Origin: Erysipelotrichia bacterium
GTDB lineage: Bacteria; Bacillota_I; Bacilli_A; RFN20; CAG-826
Direction: 5' to 3'
Assembly (NCBI GenBank): GCA_012971835.1
Contig: JAAZFR010000106.1
Coordinates: 1-9,828, forward strand
Length of the DNA stretch: 9,828 bases
Shown here: positions 1-5,846 of the stretch, one piece after another
How the letters are laid out: the number at the start of each line of letters is the position of its first letter
Numbering within the stretch: the first letter of the stretch is position 1
The notes under the pieces: model-generated
The model's database searches: none
The model's input: only the letters and a program-made list of their open reading frames with translations
Told to the model about the DNA's origin: nothing
Program-made: the position numbers and the translations under genes

Positions 1-476
1 CTCGGAGATACGCTTAACTCGCGGCGATAAATAAGCCTTCTAAGCGTCCGTTCTAAGCAAAGCATCTGAAGGTTTATATCCGAGACATAGATATGATGAA
101 GGCTTTGTCCGCGCATAATAAGCGGCGGGACGATTTCATCGATCTCCTTGATCGTCTCTTGACTCAGGCGACTCTTTCTTCGGTGCGTCATTCTTAAGTC
201 TTGCGCCTTATTATCTGACACTTTGTAGTCATAATAGAGTTTGGGATGAAAGCTACAATAGTTCTTCTTGCGACAGACATTGCAGGTAGCGATGATCTTA
301 ATCGTTGAACAGAACATCCCCCTTGTCATCCTCCGGTTAAGCTCCCTGGAGATGGTCGATTTATTCACACCTAACATATGAGAGATTTCCGAGATGTTTT
401 TACCATCATGAATCGCGGCCTGAATATCCATTCGATTCTCAATCGTCAGTCTTTTGTAGACATGTTTCTTTGCCAT
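1..476 (-). CDS. IS30-family transposase, N-terminal 158 codons (runs off left edge)
   Basis: An open frame runs from ATG at 476 down to base 1 without a stop. It encodes a DDE transposase that cuts and joins the ends of its own element. The visible part is the DNA-binding half: residues 9-49 hold the IS30-type helix-turn-helix (RLTIENRMDIQAAI, then ISEISHMLGVNKSTISREL), followed by a small Cys/His cluster (C65, C68, C74, H77) and a basic linker with SRLSQETIKEID near 102-114 and GQSLHHIYVSD near 123-133. The DDE catalytic domain (integrase core) would lie to the left of the window. ATG 476 is chosen because AAAGGAGA sits 7 bases upstream. No frameshift is seen in the visible part. Identification rests on resemblance to IS30-family N-termini; the exact IS name is unknown. 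Confidence 0.88.
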   Translation of the reverse strand, partial: MAKKHVYKRLTIENRMDIQAAIHDGKNISEISHMLGVNKSTISRELNRRMTRGMFCSTIKIIATCNVCRKKNYCSFHPKLYYDYKVSDNKAQDLRMTHRRKSRLSQETIKEIDEIVPPLIMRGQSLHHIYVSDINLQMLCLERTLRRLIYRRELSVSP

Positions 477-483
477 TAAATAG

Positions 484-491
484 TCTCCTTT
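484..491 (-). promoter_or_regulatory. Ribosome binding site of IS30 transposase
   Basis: On the minus strand this reads AAAGGAGA, a near-perfect Shine-Dalgarno, 7 bases before ATG 476. It is one of the strongest in the window and fixes the transposase start. Confidence 0.8.
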
Positions 492-513
492 CCTAGACAA
501 AGAAGACAAGTTA

Positions 514-519
514 ATTATA
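514..519 (-). promoter_or_regulatory. -10 box of transposase promoter
   Basis: On the minus strand this reads TATAAT, a perfect consensus -10, 37 bases upstream of the transposase ATG. There is no good TTGACA at 16-18 bases further upstream, so the intact promoter would be modest. In IS30-like elements a strong promoter can form when ends are joined; whether that applies here is inference. Confidence 0.5.
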
Positions 520-541
520 CTCGAGCTATTTTTTGTATTGC

Positions 542-568
542 TGTTGCGATGGAATTGTCACTTAACTA
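542..568. repeat. Probable terminal inverted repeat of the IS30 element
   Basis: Read outward (left to right) it begins TGTTGCGATGGAATTG and ends near TTAACTA. The IS30 end, read the same way, begins TGTTGCGTTGACCAATTG, so the TGTTGCG core and the AATTG block are shared. It lies between the transposase promoter and the next gene, where an element end is expected. The exact outer boundary (567-570) cannot be fixed without the other end. It carries an outward-facing TTGTCA at 555-560, close to a -35 hexamer. Confidence 0.6.
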
Positions 569-586
569 AACAGCATTAGTTTAAAG

Positions 587-621
587 GATAATAACAATTG
601 AGACTAACTTTGTATTAAAAT
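587..621 (+). promoter_or_regulatory. Possible promoter elements for the 535-residue gene
   Basis: Only 64 bases separate the presumed element end from ATG 633, so the gene's own promoter must lie here or come from the element. Two -10-like boxes are visible: GATAAT at 587-592 and TAAAAT at 616-621. The first would pair with TTAACT at 562-567 in the element's end (19-base spacing, long). The second has no recognisable -35 and would start transcription only a few bases before the ATG. Neither assignment is firm. Confidence 0.3.
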
Positions 622-632
622 AGAGATTAAAG

Positions 633-2240
633 ATGAAAGAAACTATAGACTATAACCAAATAAAAAACATAGAATTCATAAAAAACGATTTAGGCAATGG
701 CTTGTGGGTACAAGTATGTGGCTTTTTAGATAATGATAACGACGCTTTTGTTTTTGCGGTTTTAGTGAGCAAAGAAAAAACAGATAAATTTCTTAAGGAT
801 GTTGGTGGCCATTTAAATTTCAGCGATCCTGTTGGGTTTGTACAATATGGAAACAAACACATTGAATATCAATATAAAGATTTTGGTGGTATTCAATATT
901 TTGTAAGGGAAAGATATTTCCATGGTATAAGAAAAGACTTTTATGAATTAAGTGATGAGTTTTTGCTTCTTTTTAATGCGTATAAAGATACTAATAAATA
1001 TTTCGCTATCGAAGAAGATGGTGATGTCATTGAAATCGCTAAATATTTAGACAATGGTTCATTGGTCGTAAATAATGTTTATCTTAGAAGGTTTGCCGCT
1101 GCCAAGCAAATGAATATTGGATATATCTTTGATTTTAGAGTTAGTTCATCATTGGAAATGGATAGCAGTATTAAACCTAATTATAACTTTGAAGACACTA
1201 ATATTAATTACGAATTCTATTCAGGTTCAAATGCGCTCGGAAATGGATTTTTTACGCGATTAAATGGTAGAAAAATAATTGAATGTGGTAAAAGAGAAAC
1301 TTGTGGTTTGTGGCCGTTTATAAATAAAAAGAAATATGCTAATTTTAAAGTAGGCTTTAATAGTGATGGGACCGGCATTGAATGCAATTGCAATCCAGAT
1401 TATTTAGATAATTACTTTAATGCCAACCCAGGCAATTATCATTATTTGACACCTGTCGCATTTAAAAAAGAAGTTCTTAAGAAATATCTTGATCATCCAG
1501 ATAAGTACAATTTTGAGAACAATCGCCTATCATGCGGTTCTTTATGGGGAATAGAAATAGATGCTGCGCATGAGGATGTTGTGCTCGTATATTTGGGAGA
1601 TTTAGGTAGAGATTTGCCAGAAAGCGAATATCAACACTGGCTTTCATACAATATTGTGACAAATGAAGGACTAAGTAAAAGCACGATAGAGAGAGATTTT
1701 TTTGGAATGTTTTCTGAATCAACTAATCCTGACGATGTTTTTAAACAAAAATTCAATTTGGTTAACGATAAATGGAACAAGAAATATGGTTGGAAACTGT
1801 TTTTGGATTTAAAAGAAGAAGACAATTATTGTTATACAAAAGCAATAATGCCATTAATAAATGAGCAACATGAATTTGATGAGTTGTGTTTGGTATTATC
1901 CAAAATAACAGTTGATTCCATAAACATTAAGTCATTAGAAGCACGCGACCCAAGTATTCTTAAGGGCACTAAATCGTTAGCTGCATTAAAAACCTATTTG
2001 TTAAATGAAGGCATTGAGGAAACTATAGTTGATGAAATCGTTATATCATTTAGAAATGTTCAATCTCTTCGCTCGGAACAGGCGGGTCACCGAAAAGGAA
2101 GTGAACTTAATAAACTTTATAAAAAAGTAGGCATATTAGAATTAGTTGATAGGCAAGATTTTATACAGAGTTCTAGGCTAATATTTGAATCGCTTAGTAA
2201 ATCGTTATCGCTTATTCTAAAATATTGTTTTAATGATTAA
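633..2240 (+). CDS. Uncharacterised 535-residue protein with C-terminal HEPN-like R-x5-H motif
   Basis: The function is unknown. It is soluble by inspection, with no signal peptide or membrane segments. Residues 94-120 (RYFHGIRKDFYELSDEF and following) and 271-340 (LTPVAFKKEVLKKY; CGSLWGIEID; VYLGDLGRDLP) read like conserved blocks of a widespread hypothetical family that I recall but cannot name. The centre has C218, C224, C251 and C253, which could bind metal. The C-terminus (about 410-535) is predicted to be helical and contains QSLRSEQAGHRKG, with R480 and H486 spaced as R-x5-H. That fits the R-x4-6-H signature of HEPN ribonuclease or nucleotidyltransferase-associated domains, common in defence and toxin proteins. 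Calling it HEPN is inference. It is AT-rich, lacks a good Shine-Dalgarno, sits beside an IS30 end and converges on the next gene. Confidence 0.7.
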   Translation: MKETIDYNQIKNIEFIKNDLGNGLWVQVCGFLDNDNDAFVFAVLVSKEKTDKFLKDVGGHLNFSDPVGFVQYGNKHIEYQYKDFGGIQYFVRERYFHGIRKDFYELSDEFLLLFNAYKDTNKYFAIEEDGDVIEIAKYLDNGSLVVNNVYLRRFAAAKQMNIGYIFDFRVSSSLEMDSSIKPNYNFEDTNINYEFYSGSNALGNGFFTRLNGRKIIECGKRETCGLWPFINKKKYANFKVGFNSDGTGIECNCNPDYLDNYFNANPGNYHYLTPVAFKKEVLKKYLDHPDKYNFENNRLSCGSLWGIEIDAAHEDVVLVYLGDLGRDLPESEYQHWLSYNIVTNEGLSKSTIERDFFGMFSESTNPDDVFKQKFNLVNDKWNKKYGWKLFLDLKEEDNYCYTKAIMPLINEQHEFDELCLVLSKITVDSINIKSLEARDPSILKGTKSLAALKTYLLNEGIEETIVDEIVISFRNVQSLRSEQAGHRKGSELNKLYKKVGILELVDRQDFIQSSRLIFESLSKSLSLILKYCFND

Positions 2241-2430
2241 TTTGTTATTAAGCTCGCAAGATATGAATGGATTGTGATGTTTTTAAACTTTTTATAAAGG
2301 TAAATTTTTGAATTCACATATATTTAAGATTTTACAAAAATAAAAGTAATGTAAGTTTTTTTCAGAATATAATTGTTAATATGGCACATGGAACTAAAAG
2401 CTGTGCTATTTGCAGATCAAGTAATATTGT
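2241..2430. other. AT-rich spacer between convergent genes
   Basis: This 190-base stretch separates two convergent stop codons. No strong intrinsic terminator is visible for either gene. It holds a perfect TATAAT at 2368-2373 on the + strand, 7 bases before an ATG at 2381 that opens a 17-codon frame (MAHGTKSCAICRSSNIV) running to 2434, just into the next gene's 3' end. That frame has no Shine-Dalgarno and may be chance. Confidence 0.4.
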
Positions 2431-3276
2431 TTAGATAAATTTTTCATCTTTGCAGATATATCTATATTTTACTGTAGGTGAGTTTGTGCTACCGATAATT
2501 TCAACTTCGCCATTAGAGACCATTTTATGAAGTGCATTATTAATTGATCTTTCGCTGTATTGGTTGTTTGTAATTTCTTCTATTTCTTTTCTGGTTAATT
2601 CACCACAATATGAAAGCCAAAAACGAGTTTTAGCAATACATGTTTTTTGTTCGTCGGCATCAAGAAGCATAATGTATGAATGCCAATATCCATCTGTTGT
2701 GTCGGCGTGAATGGTCTTAGAAAAAGACAATAATAATTCCTCTGTTGTTATAATTTTGGCTTCGTTGAAAAATTCAAAAAGTATATTGTCTTTTAAAGAG
2801 TCAAACATGTCATTTTTTGTGAATGAAATATTTGAGCTGAATGATATTGAAAATAAGCCTGCCTTATAAGAAATATTTGATTCTCCAACAAAACGGTTTG
2901 TTTTGAGACAAATGAATATTATTAATAAAGGCAATACTTTGTTTTTAAAGTCTTGTTTCTTTGAGTCATATAATTCAATAAATCTTAACCCTATTTCCAA
3001 TATGTCAATGTCAGATAGGCCAGTTTGAATTGAGTTTATATACGATGGAAGTCTGAATGGATTGGAACTGACAGGTCTGTCTCCGCTTATTTTAATGGTG
3101 TCACTATTATTGCTTCTTTTAAAAAGCTGTGAGTCTAAAGTTTCAATTTCAATTGTGGTGTGCCTTTGTGCTAAAACACTAAATACCATTTTTATCGATT
3201 CTGGTGTTTGTTTACTGTTTTTAAAAACATTCCCGTATTCATTAATATATTCTTGTGTTATTGTTTCGCATATCAT
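2431..3276 (-). CDS. Uncharacterised 281-residue protein with C-terminal winged-helix-like domain
   Basis: I do not recognise the family. ATG 3276 is supported by AAAGGGA 8 bases upstream. The first 225 residues show no known motif. One hydrophobic stretch near 113-122 (KVLPLLIIFICLK) is too short for a confident membrane segment and is probably buried core. Residues 227-275 have the pattern of a winged helix-turn-helix: LTRKEIEEIT, then SERSINNALHKMVSNGEV as the recognition region, then a hairpin wing EIIGSTNSPTVKYRYI. Such C-terminal domains bind DNA or mediate contacts, so a regulator of itself or of a neighbour is possible but unproven. It is AT-rich like the 535-residue gene and converges with it, so the two are not one transcript. 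Confidence 0.65.
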   Translation of the reverse strand: MICETITQEYINEYGNVFKNSKQTPESIKMVFSVLAQRHTTIEIETLDSQLFKRSNNSDTIKISGDRPVSSNPFRLPSYINSIQTGLSDIDILEIGLRFIELYDSKKQDFKNKVLPLLIIFICLKTNRFVGESNISYKAGLFSISFSSNISFTKNDMFDSLKDNILFEFFNEAKIITTEELLLSFSKTIHADTTDGYWHSYIMLLDADEQKTCIAKTRFWLSYCGELTRKEIEEITNNQYSERSINNALHKMVSNGEVEIIGSTNSPTVKYRYICKDEKFI

Positions 3277-3284
3277 TGTATCAA

Positions 3285-3291
3285 TCCCTTT
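3285..3291 (-). promoter_or_regulatory. Ribosome binding site of the winged-helix gene
   Basis: On the minus strand this reads AAAGGGA, 8 bases before ATG 3276. It decides this start over downstream alternatives. Confidence 0.6.
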
Positions 3292-3359
3292 CGCGTTAAT
3301 GATACTGCGAAGTAAATAGTCTTTTGGGATTATTACAGTACGTTAAAGACAGCAACACA

Positions 3360-3386
3360 AAAAACTTCGATGATTTCGAAGTTTTT
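3360..3386. terminator. Bidirectional terminator-like hairpin without an obvious client gene
   Basis: AAAAACTTCGA at 3360-3370 pairs perfectly with TCGAAGTTTTT at 3376-3386 around a five-base loop, giving an 11 bp stem with T-runs leaving both sides. It looks like a classic low-GC rho-independent terminator usable on either strand. The flanking genes at 3276 (-) and 3577 (+) both read away from it, so neither ends here. It may be left from a displaced gene, or may insulate divergent promoters. Confidence 0.65.
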
Positions 3387-3441
3387 CTTTTTAGAATCAC
3401 GCCATGAAATTTTTGGAATAACATCTTTTTGGTTACGTTTT

Positions 3442-3479
3442 TTGTGTTGTTTCTACTCACAGTAGAGAGAAAAACACAA
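3442..3479. repeat. Imperfect hairpin upstream of PAQR gene
   Basis: TTGTGTT (3442-3448) pairs with AACACAA (3473-3479), and TCTACT (3452-3457) with AGTAGA (3461-3466), around a three-base CAC loop and an asymmetric internal loop. Thirteen base pairs in all. It has no T-run on the + strand side, so it is not a typical terminator there; it could be a leader structure or a protein site. Confidence 0.45.
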
Positions 3480-3511
3480 TTCTCCTGATGATTATTTGAC
3501 TCTATTATCAT

Positions 3512-3533
3512 AGATAAATTCGTAGGTTTATCT
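3512..3533. promoter_or_regulatory. Inverted repeat AGATAAA-N8-TTTATCT, possible operator
   Basis: Two perfect 7-base half-sites are centred about 54 bases upstream of the PAQR start codon. Position and symmetry fit a dimeric repressor site or a small leader hairpin. No regulator can be assigned from sequence alone. Confidence 0.4.
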
Positions 3534-3576
3534 TTTATCCTTTTTTTCATACACTGAACTTAGTGAGAAACAAACT

Positions 3577-4260
3577 ATGACAGTGGCCGAGATAAAAGAA
3601 ACTCTAGAAAAACAACCTATGCCCAAGTATTCTTCGGGTGAAGAGACCTTTAATTGGATAAGTCACGCGATTGGCATCGCTGTCGGTTTAGTGATGCTTG
3701 GCGTTTTTATTACTTTATCGGTTTTGCGTAGTTATTCTTTTTGGGAAAATAGCGCTTTGATTGTCTACTCTTTAACAATTATCATCTTGTACGCGACTTC
3801 AACTATTTATCATGCGCTACCCAATAATCAGATTCGAAAAAAAATATTTCGCCTTCTTGATCACAATACAATCTATTTACTAATTGCCGGAACATATGCT
3901 CCCATTTGTGCTTTCGCTTTTCCGGGCACGAATTATGGTTTTATTATCATGGTGGTACAAATAATCGGACTTCTTATTGGTACAATAATGAATTTTATTA
4001 ATCTTAACGGCAAGGCGACACAAATTATCACGGTGGCTTTATATGTAGTTATGGGGTGGTCAATCGTCATTTTTTACCCGGCGATGAAAATGATGCCTCT
4101 TAACATTATTCTTTTTATTCTTTTTGGTGGCATTTCTTATACCCTTGGCGTAGTCTTTTACGCGATTGGCCGTAAGATCAAATGGATGCACAGCATTTTT
4201 CATCTTTTCGTTTTCTTGGGAACTATTCTTCAACTTGTTGGTATTGTTTTATTAATCTAG
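3577..4260 (+). CDS. trhA: PAQR/hemolysin III-family integral membrane protein
   Basis: It is a seven-helix membrane protein of the hemolysin III (TrhA/YqfA) branch of the PAQR family. In that family the bacterial members affect membrane homeostasis; the hemolysin name is historical. The 227-residue length is typical. Motifs in order: EETFNWISHAIG (22-33), STIYHA (75-80), FRLLDHNTIYLLIAGTY (91-107), GGISYTLG (184-191) and HSIFHLFVFLG (205-215). The three probable zinc-binding histidines by analogy with AdipoR structures are H79, H205 and H209, with D95 nearby; all are present. The family's usual further His after the G-S/T motif is Q219 here. ATG 3577 has no clear Shine-Dalgarno. It is probably monocistronic: 118 bases separate it from the next gene, without a strong terminator. 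Confidence 0.9.
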   Translation: MTVAEIKETLEKQPMPKYSSGEETFNWISHAIGIAVGLVMLGVFITLSVLRSYSFWENSALIVYSLTIIILYATSTIYHALPNNQIRKKIFRLLDHNTIYLLIAGTYAPICAFAFPGTNYGFIIMVVQIIGLLIGTIMNFINLNGKATQIITVALYVVMGWSIVIFYPAMKMMPLNIILFILFGGISYTLGVVFYAIGRKIKWMHSIFHLFVFLGTILQLVGIVLLI

Positions 4261-4354
4261 TGATTAAAAATTTGTATACATATATAGTCATTGATGTAAT
4301 TTTGATAAGTGAATAGCCTTTCGATTAGGAATACGATTACGATGATGAATGTGC

Positions 4355-4360
4355 TAAAAT
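4355..4360 (+). promoter_or_regulatory. Extended -10-like box before the flippase-like gene
   Basis: TGCTAAAAT (4352-4360) carries a TG followed by TAAAAT, resembling an extended -10. No convincing -35 is seen. Transcription from it would start about 12 bases before ATG 4379, leaving a very short leader with no Shine-Dalgarno. Confidence 0.4.
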
Positions 4361-4378
4361 TATCAATGCTAAATAGTT

Positions 4379-5836
4379 ATGGAAGAAATTAATACCGAAT
4401 CACCAATTAGAGAAAAGAAAAAAGGCGGGAAACGTCGATATCTTATTTATCTACTTTTAGTCATCATCGTCACGGGTTTGGCTATCTTTTTGTCTTTAAA
4501 AGACAACTTTAGTGAAACCGCTGAAGCTTTAAGAACAAGCGATTGGCGGTACTTACTAATAATTATCGGTATGGTCCTCTTTAGTTATTCAATAGATGGG
4601 TTAATTATTTTTGTTTTTGCAAGACTTTATACGAGAAGATATCGCTATCATCAAGGTCTGGCTACTTCAATGGTCGGAGCCTTTTTTAATGCAGTCACTC
4701 CCTCAGCGTCTGGTGGGCAAATCATGCAGGTATATACGATGCGTAAACAAGGCGTTGAACCTTCAAATGGCGCATCGATCATGGTCATGTCCTTTATTCT
4801 TTATCAAATTGTCTTAGTAATTTTAGGAGCGGTGGCTGTTTCAATTAAATGGCCGTTGCTCGCTAGTATGGAAAACTTTAATATTGATTTAGGATTTTTG
4901 ACGATTAAAAATATTCCTGTTATTGCTTTGACTGTTATCGGCTTTGCAGTTAATTTATCAGTTATTTTACTTCTTTTCTTGATGTCGTATTCCCACAAAT
5001 TCCATAACTTGATTATGCACTTTGGAATCGGCATTCTAAGTAAAATCAAGATTGTCAAAAATCCTGATAGATTAAGAGAATCACTGCGAATTCAGGTTGA
5101 AAACTTTAAAATTGAGTTGCGACGTTTACAATCGAATATCCCTGTTACTATTCTTATTATGCTGCTTTTTTCCATTTCACTCGTCAGTAAGTATTGTGTT
5201 CCTTGGCTTGCTGGTGTGGCTCTTAATGCCTACGATACCTCAGTTACGGGCGCCCTTTCATTCACGGGTTTTTGGGATGGTGTCTTCTTATCAAGCTATC
5301 ACCAAATGGTTACCGGATTAATTCCATTACCGGGTGCAGCTGGTGTTAGTGAATACTTCTTTCTTGTTATTTTTAATGGCTTTTACAATTCTTATTCAAA
5401 TATGGTGGCTGCACAGATTATTTGGCGCACGGCTTCTTTCCACCTTGTTGTTTTAGTTGCTGGTTTAGTAACGGCTTTCTATCGTTCCTCACCGAAAGAA
5501 CATCTCGAAAAAGCCGATCGTCAAACATTCATCGATTTGCAACTTCAAACATATGAAGAGCGTAAGAGAAGTGCCGATACTCTTTATGAGACGGCTCGTC
5601 TTTCTCGAAAAGAAATTCAAGACAAGTTAAAAACTTTTAGTAAACTACTAAATCCTACTAAAAGAACTGATGAGATTGATGAAGCAATCGGCAAAGAAGC
5701 GATGATATCGAAGAAGAAAGTTAAACAACCAAAAGCAGCAAGAAAACCTGCGCCTAAGAAGAAACCAGTTAAGAAAGCGCCCCCCAAGTCCAAGAAGAGA
5801 ATCGATGAGTCTTGGGACAACATCGAAATTAAGTGA
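4379..5836 (+). CDS. Flippase-like LPG_synthase_TM (UPF0104/AglD-type) membrane protein with basic C-terminal tail
   Basis: The protein is 485 residues long. Residues 20-370 carry roughly seven to eight membrane segments (for example 21-40, 57-83, 132-156, 178-204, 255-281, 342-367) and the two family signatures: NAVTPSASGGQIMQVYTMR (104-122) and IPLPGAAGVSEYF (315-327). This is the membrane domain seen at the N-terminus of MprF and as stand-alone proteins beside glycosyltransferases, where a lipid translocation role is inferred. The MprF aminoacyl-transfer domain is absent, so it is not a complete MprF. After 370 comes a charged, mainly helical stretch (373-440), then a Lys/Pro/Ala-rich tail (445-474) and an acidic end. 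There is no Shine-Dalgarno. The gene stops with TGA directly followed by TAA. The next gene starts 10 bases later, so the pair is probably co-transcribed and works on the same lipid. Confidence 0.85.
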   Translation: MEEINTESPIREKKKGGKRRYLIYLLLVIIVTGLAIFLSLKDNFSETAEALRTSDWRYLLIIIGMVLFSYSIDGLIIFVFARLYTRRYRYHQGLATSMVGAFFNAVTPSASGGQIMQVYTMRKQGVEPSNGASIMVMSFILYQIVLVILGAVAVSIKWPLLASMENFNIDLGFLTIKNIPVIALTVIGFAVNLSVILLLFLMSYSHKFHNLIMHFGIGILSKIKIVKNPDRLRESLRIQVENFKIELRRLQSNIPVTILIMLLFSISLVSKYCVPWLAGVALNAYDTSVTGALSFTGFWDGVFLSSYHQMVTGLIPLPGAAGVSEYFFLVIFNGFYNSYSNMVAAQIIWRTASFHLVVLVAGLVTAFYRSSPKEHLEKADRQTFIDLQLQTYEERKRSADTLYETARLSRKEIQDKLKTFSKLLNPTKRTDEIDEAIGKEAMISKKKVKQPKAARKPAPKKKPVKKAPPKSKKRIDESWDNIEIK

Positions 5837-5846
5837 TAATTAAATT

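Larger units (their letters stand above)
1..568 (-). mobile_element. IS30-family insertion sequence, partial (5' end of element; continues beyond left edge)
   Basis: The segment contains the start of an IS30-type transposase gene reading leftwards, its ribosome binding site and -10 box, and a probable terminal inverted repeat about 65 bases upstream of the start codon. The element appears to end near 568, because the outer repeat resembles the IS30 end, which reads TGTTGCG then an AATTG block when read outward. Base composition is visibly richer in G and C than the two genes to its right, as expected for a separate mobile unit. The other end and any target duplication lie outside the window, so full size and intactness cannot be judged. 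Confidence 0.75.
3277..3576. other. 300-base divergent intergenic region with three inverted repeats
   Basis: No gene is supported here; an overlapping minus-strand frame across 3296-3550 is rejected. It must hold the divergent promoters of the winged-helix gene (-) and the PAQR gene (+). Besides the hairpin at 3360-3386 it holds two more inverted repeats (3442-3479 and 3512-3533), listed separately. A -10-like TATTAT lies at 3503-3508 and TTGACT at 3496-3501 on the + strand, but they are too close together to form one promoter. Confidence 0.6.

Noticed and set aside
2384..2406. GCACA ... TGTGC inverted repeat as a terminator of the 535-residue gene
   Set aside because: The stem is only 5 bp with a 13-base loop and no T-run directly after it.
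3062..3319. Plus-strand open frame of 85 codons
   Set aside because: It is antisense to the start of the winged-helix gene, which has a good Shine-Dalgarno; the hydrophobic content is what an antisense frame of that gene would give.
3296..3550. Minus-strand open frame of 84 codons in the divergent intergenic region
   Set aside because: It runs through the terminator-like hairpin at 3360-3386 and both other palindromes, is full of Lys/Ser/Thr/Asn as expected of random AT-rich DNA, and no family is recognisable.
4261..4378. Possible terminator or riboswitch between the PAQR and flippase-like genes
   Set aside because: No stable stem with a T-run was found; only a short GTATAC palindrome and a -10-like box near the next start.
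5834..5839. TGA codon of the flippase-like gene as a possible Trp (code 4)
   Set aside because: TGA is followed at once by TAA, so this stop alone proves nothing, but all genes use TGG for Trp and none contains an in-frame TGA, which would be frequent in a code-4 genome of this composition.
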